NCBI GenBank assembly: GCA_030426685.1
Contig: JAUHYC010000002.1
Coordinates: forward strand, 1-64,000
Reading direction: 5' to 3'
DNA: 64,000 bases
Source of the DNA: Alphaproteobacteria bacterium
Lineage (GTDB): Bacteria > Pseudomonadota > Alphaproteobacteria > Rhodobacterales > Rhodobacteraceae
Position numbers and translations under genes: made by a program. Position 1 is the first letter of the stretch, and each line of letters begins with the position of its first letter. This document shows positions 7,404 through 16,398 of this stretch, one piece after another. Below the pieces are notes generated by a model that did no database searches, was not told where the DNA came from, and saw only the letters and a list, made by a program, of their open reading frames with translations.

Positions 7404-8666
7404 TTGTTCGACTTTGATATGCTGGGCCTCGCGCCCGCCCTGAACGACGCACTGAAACAGGCGAAATTCACCCAACCCACACCGATCCAGAACCAAGCCA
7501 TTCCACTGGCGCTGAACGGGCACGATATCCTGGGCCTTGCTCAGACCGGCACCGGCAAGACGCTCGCTTTTGGCCTCCCCCTGATTGACCACCTACTGGC
7601 CCAACCCGGCAAGCCCGATCCCAAAACCGCCAAGGCGCTGATCCTCGCGCCCACCCGCGAACTGGTGAACCAGATCGCCGACAGCCTGCGGGGTCTCACC
7701 AAAAAGACCAAACTGCGCGTGGCCACCGTGGTTGGCGGCCAGTCGATCAACAAACAGATCATGTTCCTCTCGCGCGGCACTGACATCCTTGTCGCCACAC
7801 CCGGCCGCCTGATCGACCTGATGGATCGTGGCGCGGTCAATCTCGGCTCGGTGCGCCATCTGGTGCTGGACGAGGCCGACCAGATGCTCGACATGGGTTT
7901 CATCCATGCGTTGCGCCGCATCGCGCCCGAACTGGGCACGCCGCGCCAGACCATGCTGTTCTCGGCCACCATGCCAAAACAGATGGAAGAGCTCAGCCGC
8001 GCCTACCTGACCAACCCGCAACGGGTACAGGTCTCGCCTCCGGGCAAGGCCGCCGACAAGATCACCCAGTCGATCCATTTCGTCAGCAAACCCGAAAAAC
8101 CCGCCAAACTGCGCCAGATTCTCTCGGCGGACACAGACGCCCTCACCCTGGTGTTTTCACGCACCAAACACGGGGCCGAAAAGCTGATGAAGGGCCTTGT
8201 CGCGGACGGGTTTAACGCGGCCTCCATCCACGGCAACAAAAGCCAGGGCCAGCGCGACCGCGCCATCAAGGCCTTCCGCGCGGGCGAGATCAACGTCCTC
8301 GTCGCCACCGATGTCGCCGCGCGCGGCATCGACATCCCCGGCGTGGCCTATGTCATCAACTACGACCTGCCCGAAGTGCCCGACAACTATGTCCACCGCA
8401 TCGGTCGCACCGCCCGCGCCGGGCGCGAGGGTGAGGCCATCGCCTTCTGCGCGGCGGAAGAGGTCGACCTGCTGCGCCAGATCCAGAAACTGATGAAGAT
8501 CGAGATTCCGGTTGCCAGCGGTGAGATGCCGGAATTTATCGAGACGAAGAAACCTGCCCGCCGTCAGGCTAATCGCCCCCGCCGCAGCCAGCGTCCAAAC
8601 GCCAATGCCGGCGCACCCAAGCCCGCCAACAAGCGGCGCCGTCCCCGTCGCAAACCGGCTGCCTGA
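7404..8666 (+). CDS. rhlE: DEAD-box ATP-dependent RNA helicase (RhlE-like)
   Basis: Unwinds RNA in ribosome assembly and mRNA turnover. All core motifs are present: Q motif (FTQPTPIQNQAIP), motif I AQTGTGKT, Ia PTRELVNQI, Ib TPGRLIDL, II DEAD (LVLDEADQMLDMGF), III SAT, IV LVFSRTKH, V VATDVAARGIDIPG and VI HRIGRTARAGREG. A basic, disordered tail (residues about 370-420, rich in R, K, P, N) follows, as in RhlE proteins, and probably binds RNA. The start is TTG at 7404 with AAAGGA upstream; the longer frame to 7206 lacks family similarity. 420 residues. Confidence 0.93.
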   Translation: MFDFDMLGLAPALNDALKQAKFTQPTPIQNQAIPLALNGHDILGLAQTGTGKTLAFGLPLIDHLLAQPGKPDPKTAKALILAPTRELVNQIADSLRGLTKKTKLRVATVVGGQSINKQIMFLSRGTDILVATPGRLIDLMDRGAVNLGSVRHLVLDEADQMLDMGFIHALRRIAPELGTPRQTMLFSATMPKQMEELSRAYLTNPQRVQVSPPGKAADKITQSIHFVSKPEKPAKLRQILSADTDALTLVFSRTKHGAEKLMKGLVADGFNAASIHGNKSQGQRDRAIKAFRAGEINVLVATDVAARGIDIPGVAYVINYDLPEVPDNYVHRIGRTARAGREGEAIAFCAAEEVDLLRQIQKLMKIEIPVASGEMPEFIETKKPARRQANRPRRSQRPNANAGAPKPANKRRRPRRKPAA

Positions 8667-8690
8667 CGCTCAACCGCGCTATTAATAAAC

Positions 8691-8762
8691 AGCCCGTTCA
8701 GTGAATTGACGGGCTACAGCCCATACAAATTCAGCGGCCTCGGTAAAGCCGGAGGCCGCTGA
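8691..8762 (+). terminator. Two hairpins after rhlE
   Basis: AGCCCGT (8691-8697) pairs with ACGGGCT (8709-8715), and a stronger stem TCAGCGGCCTC (8731-8741) pairs with GAGGCCGCTGA (8752-8762). Neither is followed by a run of T, so termination may be incomplete or the stems may protect the 3' end. Confidence 0.5.
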
Positions 8763-8929
8763 GCACGCCAATCGGATTCGCACATCTTTGCTCAGAACCT
8801 GCGCAGCTCGCGGATACCGGAAGGGGGTCGATACGGCATTCCCACTTGTTTTCAGCCAAACAAAAAGCTGGTCTCCATCCCGCGGCGGTTTACTCTGGTC
8901 GGAATTTCACGACCGACAGGAACAACACG

Positions 8930-9715
8930 ATGGAACTCAAGGCAAAGCTGTTGGACAAGGCGCGCCTGTTGTCAGCCGAGATGTGCATTATTCCCTCTGC
9001 AACGCTGGCTCAGGCCGTTGCGTCGACAGGGATTGACCTTATCATCATCGATCGAGAGCATGCCGCAACCAACACCGAGACCCTGCACGCCATGATCATG
9101 GCCACTCAGGGCACCGATTGCGCGGCTTTGGTACGCGTGATCGATCACAACCCCGCAAATGTAAAGCTCACGCTCGATCTGGGGGCCGAGGGGATTGTGT
9201 TTCCGCTGATCCGAACCGCCCAGGATGCCGCTACCTGTGTTGCGTCGCTGCGGTATCCGCCAAAAGGGATCAGAGGCTGGGGTGCCTTTGTTGCGCATTC
9301 CCGATGGGGTGTTCAACCGATGGAGTATCTTCCCAGATTTGGAGACAGGACCGTTTGCTGCCTGCTCATCGAAACCGCGGAAGCTGTGGAAAACATCGAC
9401 GCCATCTTTGCGGTCGAGGGTGTCGATATGGCAATTGTCGCCCCTTTTGATCTGTCAACATCGCTTGGCATATCCGGTCAGTTTGATCACCCGGATTTTC
9501 TCGATGCCGTCAACAAGATCGAAGTGTCCGCGAAGGCCGCCGAAATTCCGTTGGGTGGTGGACCCGCCAATACCGAGGCCGAAGTCGATGCGCTGCTCGC
9601 CCGGGGATACCGTGTCTTTGGTGGGTTTGACATCTTTCAGATCAAACGCGCTGTTGGTGAATTGGTCGACGTTGTCAAAGCCCGGTCCAAGTCCAGATCG
9701 GACGGACGCGCTTGA
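8930..9715 (+). CDS. HpcH/HpaI family aldolase/lyase
   Basis: Class II (metal-dependent) aldolase of the HpcH/HpaI family, which splits 2-keto-3-deoxy acids or related hydroxy-dicarboxylates to pyruvate or glyoxylate plus an aldehyde. Diagnostic segments are IDLIIIDREHAATNTETL, LDLGAEGIVFPLIRTAQDA, the RYPPKGIRGWG loop, LLIETAEAVENIDAI (metal Glu) and VDMAIVAPFDLSTSLG (metal Asp region). The 261-residue product starts at 8930, after CAGGAAC and at the point where homology begins. The exact substrate cannot be told, and no pathway genes are adjacent. Confidence 0.85.
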   Translation: MELKAKLLDKARLLSAEMCIIPSATLAQAVASTGIDLIIIDREHAATNTETLHAMIMATQGTDCAALVRVIDHNPANVKLTLDLGAEGIVFPLIRTAQDAATCVASLRYPPKGIRGWGAFVAHSRWGVQPMEYLPRFGDRTVCCLLIETAEAVENIDAIFAVEGVDMAIVAPFDLSTSLGISGQFDHPDFLDAVNKIEVSAKAAEIPLGGGPANTEAEVDALLARGYRVFGGFDIFQIKRAVGELVDVVKARSKSRSDGRA

Positions 9716-9821
9716 TCACCGGCGCCAACGCTCCAATAGTTTGAGATCGGGGTAACCGACGATCCCATGACCGGTCCTTCCGACCGGTCTGGAAAACGGT
9801 GTCACAGGCTGATTTCCGTTT

Positions 9822-9880
9822 TGTACAACACGAACAATTCGCGCCTGGAACCATGTACAACTCAGACAATTCGCCTGAAC
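9822..9880. repeat. Two-copy imperfect 32-nt tandem repeat
   Basis: TGTACAAC...ACAATTCGC...CCTG.AACC occurs at 9822 and again 32 nt later at 9854, with small differences between copies. It lies between the aldolase stop and the mltG stop (convergent genes). No function is evident. Confidence 0.6.
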
Positions 9881-9884
9881 CGGC

Positions 9885-11042
9885 TCAGTTCCCCGAATTC
9901 CGCTCCGCCTCGATCTCGCGCCACTTGGCGACGTTTCGATTATGCTCCTCCAGCGTCTCGGCAAAAGCGTGACCGCCTGTTCCATCCGCGACGAAGAACA
10001 CATATCCCGTATCATCGGGGGCCACGGCAGCCTCAAGACTTGCAAGCCCCGGATTGGCAATTGGAGTGGGTGGCAAACCGTCAATAACATATGTATTCCA
10101 GGGCGTTACGCGGCGAAGCTCGCTCCTCCGCAGGCCACGACCCAAAGTACCTTGCCCCTTCGTGACGCCATAAATCACCGTCGGGTCCGTCTGCAGTTTC
10201 ATACCCTGATTCAGACGGTTTACAAACACGCTGGCGACCTGTCCGCGCTCCTCAGGAAGGCCGGTCTCTTTTTCGATGATCGACGCCAGAATCAGCATCT
10301 CTTCGGGGCTGTTCAGCGGCAACCCATCCTGACGTTTCTCCCACGCAGCATCTATTCTAAGCTTCTGTTTTTCCTTCATTTCTTCCAGAATTACATTGCG
10401 GTCAGCGCCCGGCGCCACCTCATAGCTATCCGGTGCCAACATCCCCTCGGCAGGCAGCTCAGCCACCTCTCCGGTCAAAAGGTCCATCGACTTCAGCGCT
10501 TCGACAACCTGCCAGCTTGTGACGCCTTCAGCCAGGGAAACGCGATAGCGCGTATCCGCTTCACCACGCTTTTCTTCATATATTTCAGGAACTTCCCCCT
10601 CGTCGACCTCAAAGGCCGCGACTTCGATAAAGTCCAGCGTTGAGGGGTCAAGTTCGCGCACGCGGGTCTGTGTTCGCGTCACACCGATCCGATATTCGAT
10701 CTCTGTCCCGCAGGTGCTGGCACCACTGCTGGTGATCTCGTCGATGATCTGTTCCATCGACGAGCCTTCACGCACCAGAAAACTGCCCGCTTTCAACTGC
10801 TGAGCTTTCTCCGTATAGTCCGCAGCCAGCCGAAAGATTAGACCGCTGCTGATCGCGCCCTGATCTTCCAGATCACGGCTGACACGGGTCATGTTTGAAC
10901 CGCTTTTGACCTGCAGGCAAATCGCGGTTTCCAGCGGGCCTTCGGATTTGTATTGCGACTGTCCCCACAGGACGACACCGCCCAACAGGAATAGGCCAAC
11001 CACAAGGATGGTCAGCGCATTCGACGCTAAGGCCCGCCACAT
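9885..11042 (-). CDS. mltG: Endolytic murein transglycosylase MltG
   Basis: Inner-membrane enzyme that cuts nascent peptidoglycan strands and so ends glycan polymerisation. The 385-residue protein has an N-terminal membrane anchor (residues about 7-30, ALTILVVGLFLLGGVVLWGQ) and the YceG domain with LASIIEKETGLPEERGQVASVFVNRL (catalytic Glu), LQTDPTVIYG, NTYVIDGLPPTPIANPG and the final YVFFVADGTGGHAF. It directly abuts fabF (stop at 11043 and start at 11042), so the two are co-transcribed, the usual order in Rhodobacterales. Confidence 0.93.
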   Translation of the reverse strand: MWRALASNALTILVVGLFLLGGVVLWGQSQYKSEGPLETAICLQVKSGSNMTRVSRDLEDQGAISSGLIFRLAADYTEKAQQLKAGSFLVREGSSMEQIIDEITSSGASTCGTEIEYRIGVTRTQTRVRELDPSTLDFIEVAAFEVDEGEVPEIYEEKRGEADTRYRVSLAEGVTSWQVVEALKSMDLLTGEVAELPAEGMLAPDSYEVAPGADRNVILEEMKEKQKLRIDAAWEKRQDGLPLNSPEEMLILASIIEKETGLPEERGQVASVFVNRLNQGMKLQTDPTVIYGVTKGQGTLGRGLRRSELRRVTPWNTYVIDGLPPTPIANPGLASLEAAVAPDDTGYVFFVADGTGGHAFAETLEEHNRNVAKWREIEAERNSGN

Positions 11043-12308
11043 TTAGCTGACCTTTCCGAAGATCACGCTCGCATTGGTGCCACCAAACCCGAATGAATTC
11101 GACAGTGCCACGTTGATCTCACGTTCACGCTTGGCGTTCGGCGCCAAATCAATCGGCGTCTCGACCGCAGGATTGTCCAGATTGATCGTCGGAGGAGCAA
11201 CCTGGTCGCGGATTGCCAAGATTGAGAAGATCGCCTCAATCGCCCCAGCAGCCCCAAGCAGGTGACCCGTGGCTGATTTGGTCGAAGTCATGGTCGCGTT
11301 GCTGGCGTGATCGCCTAACAGGCGCTCAACAGCACCAAGTTCAATAGTGTCTGCCATGGTCGAAGTACCATGCGCGTTGATGTAATCCAGATCCTTCGGC
11401 TCAAGCCCGGCGCTGCGCAGCGCGGCCTTCATCGAACGCTCAGCCCCGTCGCCATCTTCGGACGGCGCAGTGATGTGATAGGCGTCGCCAGACATACCAT
11501 AGCCCAGAACTTCGGCATAGATCTTGGCGCCACGCGCCTTGGCGTGTTCGTAATCCTCAAGCACCACGATGCCCGCACCCTCACCCATAACAAAGCCGTC
11601 GCGGTCAATGTCATAAGGGCGGCTGGCCTTTTTCGGATCATCTGCATATTTGGTCGACAGCGCCTTACAGGCGTTGAATCCAGCAATGCCGATTTCACAG
11701 ATACAGCCTTCACCGCCGCCCGCGATCATGACATCCGCGTCTCCGGCACGAATGATCCGGCTGGCGTCGCCAATCGCATGTGCACCGGTCGAACAGGCGG
11801 TCACGACCGAGTGATTGGGCCCCTTGAACCCATGGCGGATCGACACCTGCCCCGAGGCCAGATTGATCAACGCACCGGGGATAAAGAACGGGGATACACG
11901 ACGCGGACCTTTGTCGCGGATCAGATTTGCCGTATCGGCAATCGACCCCAGCCCACCAATACCGGAGCCGATCAGAACACCTGTGCGCAGGCGGTCTTCT
12001 TCGTCTTCGGGCAACCAGTCAGCGTCTTTGCAAGCCATTTCAGCGGCAGCGATGGAATAGAGGATGAAATCCTCAATCTTGCGCTGCTCTTTGGGCGGCA
12101 TCCAGTCGTCAGGATTGAATGTCCCGTTGGTGCCATCTCCGCGCGGCACTTCGCAGGCATAGGTCGTGGTGACCCCGCTTGCCTCGGCATCGAACTGCGT
12201 AATCGGGCCCGCGCCGGATTCTCCGTCCAGCAGCCGTGACCATGTTTCCTCGACCCCACTGGCCAAAGGAGTGACCAATCCAAGACCGGTTACAACGACT
12301 CTGCGCAT
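11043..12308 (-). CDS. fabF: 3-oxoacyl-ACP synthase II (FabF)
   Basis: Condensing enzyme that elongates acyl-ACP with malonyl-ACP, in the cytosol. The thiolase-fold protein of 421 residues carries the Cys-His-His triad: C172 in VTACSTGAH, H313 in NAHGTSTMADTIE and H349 in KSATGHLLGAAG, with the C-terminal FGFGGTNAS loop. It follows the fabD-fabG-acpP genes on the same strand but is separated from acpP by two unrelated genes, whereas acpP and fabF are usually neighbours. The GC-rich region upstream and the hisA-like terminator at 12452-12497 imply its own promoter between 12309 and 12450. Confidence 0.96.
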   Translation of the reverse strand: MRRVVVTGLGLVTPLASGVEETWSRLLDGESGAGPITQFDAEASGVTTTYACEVPRGDGTNGTFNPDDWMPPKEQRKIEDFILYSIAAAEMACKDADWLPEDEEDRLRTGVLIGSGIGGLGSIADTANLIRDKGPRRVSPFFIPGALINLASGQVSIRHGFKGPNHSVVTACSTGAHAIGDASRIIRAGDADVMIAGGGEGCICEIGIAGFNACKALSTKYADDPKKASRPYDIDRDGFVMGEGAGIVVLEDYEHAKARGAKIYAEVLGYGMSGDAYHITAPSEDGDGAERSMKAALRSAGLEPKDLDYINAHGTSTMADTIELGAVERLLGDHASNATMTSTKSATGHLLGAAGAIEAIFSILAIRDQVAPPTINLDNPAVETPIDLAPNAKREREINVALSNSFGFGGTNASVIFGKVS

Positions 12309-12451
12309 GAAGTGCCTCTTGCCTGCTTCCTGTTATGAGAACCGCTCATACCCCGGCCCGGGGTGCGGGGGCAAGAGCAACGGCGAATTCTGAACCGGCA
12401 TCTTATTGCCATGACCGGAACAAATGATCAGCAAACCGGACTGAAAATGAT

Positions 12452-12497
12452 TGAAAAACAAATATCCGCCCCCTCCGTTGGCATGGAAAGGGCGGAT
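12452..12497 (-). terminator. Intrinsic terminator after hisA-like gene
   Basis: On the minus strand ATCCGCCC (12497-12490) pairs with GGGCGGAT (12471-12464) over an 18-nt loop and is followed by a T-rich stretch (ATTTGTTTTTC). It separates the hisA-like gene from fabF. Confidence 0.8.
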
Positions 12498-12516
12498 TTT
12501 CAGCAACCCGAGAGTG

Positions 12517-13260
12517 TTACTGGAATTCAGCGACCGGCTCATGCGCCAATTTGGCAACTTCCAGAGCCTCGGACAGGTCAACCGTCTTGCGGAACAGAGC
12601 GCGGCCAACAAGTGCGCCCGAGATGTTCGGAATGTAGGCGAGACGGGAAATGTCATCGGTCGTGCGCACCACTCCGCTTGCGATGATCGGTGTGCGCGAT
12701 TTTTCCGCCAGGCCTGAAATCAGACCCAGCTGCGCCTCGACATCTTCCATGTCGCTGTCGATATCGGTGACCAGAATGCCCGCAAAGGGCGTATCGGCAA
12801 ATGCTTCGATAAAGGCCTCGGGCGTAAAGGCGCTTTCGCTGCGCCAGCCTTCGGTCATCACATGACCTTGCCAGACATCCACTGCCAACACGATCTGATC
12901 GGGATGCAACTTAGCCAGTTCCTTTACCAGGCTGGGGTCCCAGGCCGCCAGCGTACCGATCACGATTCGACCGGCGCCCTTGTTGATCCAGTACTCGACC
13001 TGCTCGCGCGTACGCATACCACCGGCGAGTTGCACGGGCATCTCGGCGGTCCGAATGATCTCCTCGACCAGCTCGGAATTGGTGTCGCGCCCTTCGATCG
13101 CATCGAAATCCGTCAGATGCATCCATTCGGCACCTGCCGCAGCCCAGCTAAGCGCGGTCTCGGTCGGATTCACGTGCCAGATCATCGCCTCGTCCAGGCG
13201 GCCCTTATCCAGCGTAACGCAACGACCGTTCTGCAATTCCATTGTAGGGTAAATTCTCAT
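12517..13260 (-). CDS. HisA-like TIM-barrel protein (paralogue)
   Basis: Resembles HisA, the ProFAR isomerase of histidine synthesis: it has the HisA/HisF (beta-alpha)8 barrel with phosphate-binding segments (PVQLAGGMRTREQVEYWI, GRIVIGTLA, IASGVVRTTDDI, GALVGRALF). However the first catalytic Asp, normally in a PAIDLKDG-type motif, is Glu here (PTMELQNG), while the second is kept (AVDVWQGHV). It is away from other his genes and lies within the fab cluster. It may be a second isomerase or may have a new substrate. ATG 13260 is chosen for GGAGG upstream. 247 residues. Confidence 0.78.
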   Translation of the reverse strand: MRIYPTMELQNGRCVTLDKGRLDEAMIWHVNPTETALSWAAAGAEWMHLTDFDAIEGRDTNSELVEEIIRTAEMPVQLAGGMRTREQVEYWINKGAGRIVIGTLAAWDPSLVKELAKLHPDQIVLAVDVWQGHVMTEGWRSESAFTPEAFIEAFADTPFAGILVTDIDSDMEDVEAQLGLISGLAEKSRTPIIASGVVRTTDDISRLAYIPNISGALVGRALFRKTVDLSEALEVAKLAHEPVAEFQ

Positions 13261-13382
13261 GAGCCATTTCCTCCGCTCAATCAAATGGGATTCGATGGTA
13301 CCATAGCGCTGGCAACGAACCCATCATTTCTCAGGATCGGCAAAGTGAATGCTGTTTGCGGCATCGCAGCGCAGGATGCGTT

Positions 13383-13922
13383 TCACACCCGCGTCGGAGG
13401 GCCGTCCCGGCGAAACAAGTGGACAGGCGTCTCCCGGTATTTCGCCTCGCGCAGCAGCTTGTAGCCTAGTTTCTCGGCCAATCGCTGTGACGCGGAATGA
13501 TCCGCATCGATCAATGCAACCAGGGGGCCTGGAATGACCCTGTCGAACCAGTCATGCGCTGCCTGAGCTGCCTCTTGCGCGTATCCCTGCCCTTGCATTT
13601 CAGGCGTTAGCACCCAACCGGCCTCGGGGAAGCCATCAAAGTCTTCCCCCAATGAGCGATTGCCATAGAAGAATCCGGCCTGCCCGATCAGGGTTCGATT
13701 CGATTGCAACACCACGCCCCATTGGCCAAACCCCGTCATTTGCCAATGCCCGGAATTGCGTAGAAACGAATCCCAGGCCTCACCCCGCGTCTTGGGTGTT
13801 CCGCCGATATGGCGCACCACTTCGGGGTCGCGCCATATCTCGGCGAAACGGTTGAAATCCTCTGGGCGCATCGCACACAAGGTCAGGCGCGCCGTGTTGA
13901 TCATCGGGGTGGATCTTATCAT
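13383..13922 (-). CDS. GNAT family N-acetyltransferase (RimJ-like)
   Basis: Acetyl-CoA-dependent transferase of 179 residues of the Acetyltransf_3/RimJ type: INTARLTLCAMRPEDFNRFAEIWRDPEVVRHIGG at the start, GQAGFF in the middle, VLTPEMQGQGYAQEAAQAAHDW (the acetyl-CoA R/Q-X-X-G-X-A-like loop, here QGQGYA), and VALIDADHSASQRLAEKLGYKL at the end. Target unknown. Starts at 13922 or at 13904; neither has a strong Shine-Dalgarno. It is upstream of the hisA-like gene on the same strand. Confidence 0.82.
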   Translation of the reverse strand: MIRSTPMINTARLTLCAMRPEDFNRFAEIWRDPEVVRHIGGTPKTRGEAWDSFLRNSGHWQMTGFGQWGVVLQSNRTLIGQAGFFYGNRSLGEDFDGFPEAGWVLTPEMQGQGYAQEAAQAAHDWFDRVIPGPLVALIDADHSASQRLAEKLGYKLLREAKYRETPVHLFRRDGPPTRV

Positions 13923-14005
13923 GCCCTTGCCCGCTCAAAATTTTGCCTCAGGGGTCAGAGTGCGAACTGACGCGCCCTTATGGCAAGACCGAATTGGGGC
14001 GGGCA

Positions 14006-14040
14006 CAAAAAAACGGCGCTTCCGTTGCCCGGAAGCGCCG
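14006..14040 (-). terminator. Strong intrinsic terminator of acpP
   Basis: CGGCGCTTCCG (14014-14024) pairs perfectly with CGGAAGCGCCG (14030-14040) over a 5-nt loop; on the minus strand seven T follow. It lies 23 nt after the acpP stop. Confidence 0.93.
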
Positions 14041-14062
14041 CTTTTCTATCAGTCAGGTAAGC

Positions 14063-14296
14063 TTAGGAAGCTTCGCTGATGAATTTGACCGCGTCGCCAA
14101 ATGTCTGGATGGTTTCGGCAGCGTCGTCCGGGATTTCGATACCGAACTCTTCTTCGAAGGCCATTACCAGCTCAACGGTGTCCAGGCTGTCTGCGCCCAG
14201 ATCGTCGATGAACGAGGCGTTTTCAGCAACCTTATCCTCTTCAACACCCAGGTGCTCAACAACGATCTTCTTAACGCGATCTGCGACGTCGCTCAT
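14063..14296 (-). CDS. acpP: Acyl carrier protein
   Basis: Carries growing acyl chains on a phosphopantetheine arm. The 77-residue acidic four-helix protein has the attachment serine S37 in the [18 protein letters not shown] motif. Its strong terminator and close upstream leader with GAGGAAT near the ATG fit a highly expressed gene. It follows fabG, with a 209-nt GC-rich gap containing several short dyads that may serve as an internal promoter or processing region. Confidence 0.97.
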   Translation of the reverse strand: MSDVADRVKKIVVEHLGVEEDKVAENASFIDDLGADSLDTVELVMAFEEEFGIEIPDDAAETIQTFGDAVKFISEAS

Positions 14297-14505
14297 GTCT
14301 ATTCCTCATTTCATTTCAGGGCGGTCCGCCCGGTTCTGCCCTTGCCCGTTCGGGGTGGACTTGTTTTGCCCATTCCGGGCGGTTTGGGTCCCGGGTCCCC
14401 GGGAAATCAGAGAACCGGCCTTCCGACCGGTCCCTGCGCATACGCGCCGCCTATAGCACAGACAACGCGCAAGGCAAACGCTTTCGCATCCGCCCCGAAT
14501 TGCGA

Positions 14506-15243
14506 TTACAACATGGCCATACCGCCATTCACATGCAAGGTGCTTCCGGTAACATATCCTGCTTCTGGGCTTGCAAGGTACAGAACGGCAGCAGCGATTT
14601 CCTGCGGATCGCCCATGCGGCCTGCCGGAACCTTGAGCAGCAGACCTTTCTTTTGCTCATCTGTCAGCTTCTCGGTCATGGCAGTGGTGATAAAGCCCGG
14701 AGCCACCGCGTTAACGGTGATACCACGGGTCGCTACTTCATGCGCCAGCGCCTTGGAGAAGCCGATCATACCAGCCTTGGAGGCAGCATAGTTCGCCTGA
14801 CCCGGATTCCCGATTGCGGCCACAACGGACGAGACATTCACGATCCGGCCCCAGCGCGCCTTCATCATGCCCCGGATCACACCCTTGCACAGCTTCATGG
14901 TGGCCGTCATGTTCACATCAATCACGGCCTGCCATTCCTCGTCCGACATGCGCATGAACAGATTATCGCGCGTAATACCCGCGTTGTTGACCAGTATGTC
15001 GACCGAGCCCATCGCCTCGGCGGCCTGTTTCGGCAGCGCTTCGACCGCCTCGAAATCGCTCAGGTTGCACGGCAGGACATGCGCGCGGTCTCCCAAGCTT
15101 TCGGCCAGGGCCTTCAGCGGCTCAACCCGCGTTCCGGACAACCCGACAGTCGCGCCAGCGTCATAAAGAGCGCGAGCAATTTCGCCGCCAATACCACCCG
15201 AAGCGCCAGTGATCAGCGCGTTCTTACCCGTCAAATCAAACAT
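14506..15243 (-). CDS. fabG: 3-oxoacyl-ACP reductase FabG
   Basis: NADPH-dependent reductase of fatty acid elongation; short-chain dehydrogenase of 245 residues. The cofactor loop is TGASGGIGG (12-20), NNAG is at 86-89, and the catalytic set is N111, S138/S139, Y152 and K156 (in NYAASKAG). The C-terminal GYVTGSTLHVNGGMAML is typical of true FabG. ATG 15243 is used because a GAGAGGAA Shine-Dalgarno precedes it; the longer frame to 15291 overlaps fabD. It lies between fabD and acpP, the standard order. Confidence 0.96.
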   Translation of the reverse strand: MFDLTGKNALITGASGGIGGEIARALYDAGATVGLSGTRVEPLKALAESLGDRAHVLPCNLSDFEAVEALPKQAAEAMGSVDILVNNAGITRDNLFMRMSDEEWQAVIDVNMTATMKLCKGVIRGMMKARWGRIVNVSSVVAAIGNPGQANYAASKAGMIGFSKALAHEVATRGITVNAVAPGFITTAMTEKLTDEQKKGLLLKVPAGRMGDPQEIAAAVLYLASPEAGYVTGSTLHVNGGMAML

Positions 15244-15287
15244 CAGTAGTTCCTCTCTGGCCGCCGAAACCGGCGGTTGTTCTTTAT

Positions 15288-16226
15288 TCACTCGCCAGCG
15301 TTAATGGCTTTCTGCACATCCTCAGGTGTTCCGACCGCCTGACATGCAAGGGCGCGATCAATCTTGCGGATCATGCCCGACAGCGCCTTGCCCGCACCAA
15401 TCTCCCACGCTTCGGTCACACCTTGCGCAACCATATACTGCACGCTTTCGCGCCACCGCACCGAGCCCGTGACCTGTTCCACCAGCAACTGCCGGATGAC
15501 GTCCGGATCAGTAACAGCCTCTGCGCGGACATTGGCGACCAACGGTACTGCAGGGGTCTTGATCTCAACTTCGGACAAGGCTTCGGCCATCACATCGGCC
15601 GCCGGCTGCATCAGGGCGCAGTGGAACGGGGCACTCACCGGCAGCATCACGGCCCGCTTAGCGCCCTTTTCCTTGGCGATCTCGGCGGCACGTTCAACAG
15701 CAGCCTTCGCCCCTGAGACCACGACCTGCGTCGGGTCGTTGTCGTTTGCGGCCTGACAAACCTCACCCTGCGCGGCCTCCTCGGCCACGGCGCGCACGGC
15801 ATCAAGGTCGAGCCCCAAAATGGCGGCCATCGCACCTTCACCCACGGGCACAGCACTTTGCATCGCCTGTCCGCGCGTACGAAGCAAACGTGCAGTATCA
15901 GCAATCGACAAAGCACCGGCAGCGGCCAGCGCCGAATACTCGCCTAGCGAATGCCCGGCCACGAAGGACGCCATCGAGATGGACGCCCCCTCCGCCTCAA
16001 GTGCGCGCATTGCCGCCATCGAGGTCGCCATCAGCGCGGGCTGTGCGTTCTGCGTCAATGTCAGGTCGGCGATATCGCCTTCCCAGATCAGGTTGCTCAG
16101 CTTTTCGCCCAGAGCCTCATCTACCTCATCGAAAACGGCACGAGCAGCCGGATATGCCTCGGCCAGAGCTTTGCCCATTCCGATTGTCTGGGCACCCTGC
16201 CCCGGGAAAACAAACGCGCGTGTCAT
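15288..16226 (-). CDS. fabD: Malonyl-CoA:ACP transacylase FabD
   Basis: Loads malonyl groups onto ACP. The 312-residue product begins MTRAFVFPGQGAQ and carries the nucleophile S93 in GHSLGEYSA, the partner His in SAPFHCALMQPA, and the QVTGSVRWRESVQYM region near the end, all typical. The start at 16226 coincides with the family start; the 63-codon upstream extension is not similar to the family. First gene of the minus-strand fab run; its promoter should lie in the 170-nt region shared with the divergent cytochrome b561 gene. Confidence 0.95.
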   Translation of the reverse strand: MTRAFVFPGQGAQTIGMGKALAEAYPAARAVFDEVDEALGEKLSNLIWEGDIADLTLTQNAQPALMATSMAAMRALEAEGASISMASFVAGHSLGEYSALAAAGALSIADTARLLRTRGQAMQSAVPVGEGAMAAILGLDLDAVRAVAEEAAQGEVCQAANDNDPTQVVVSGAKAAVERAAEIAKEKGAKRAVMLPVSAPFHCALMQPAADVMAEALSEVEIKTPAVPLVANVRAEAVTDPDVIRQLLVEQVTGSVRWRESVQYMVAQGVTEAWEIGAGKALSGMIRKIDRALACQAVGTPEDVQKAINAGE

Positions 16227-16398
16227 TATTGCCTCTTGCGTGACGTCAGGTTGCGGCGGGGTGTAAACTGACAGACCGCGCGGCACAAGCATTGCCTTCG
16301 ATCTGCATTCGGACACCATTGCTGTGCATTTCTCTGCCTTGTGTCCAATCGCCATCCCTTTACCTTGTGCTCTATCCACCAATCGGAGAGCTTCATCG

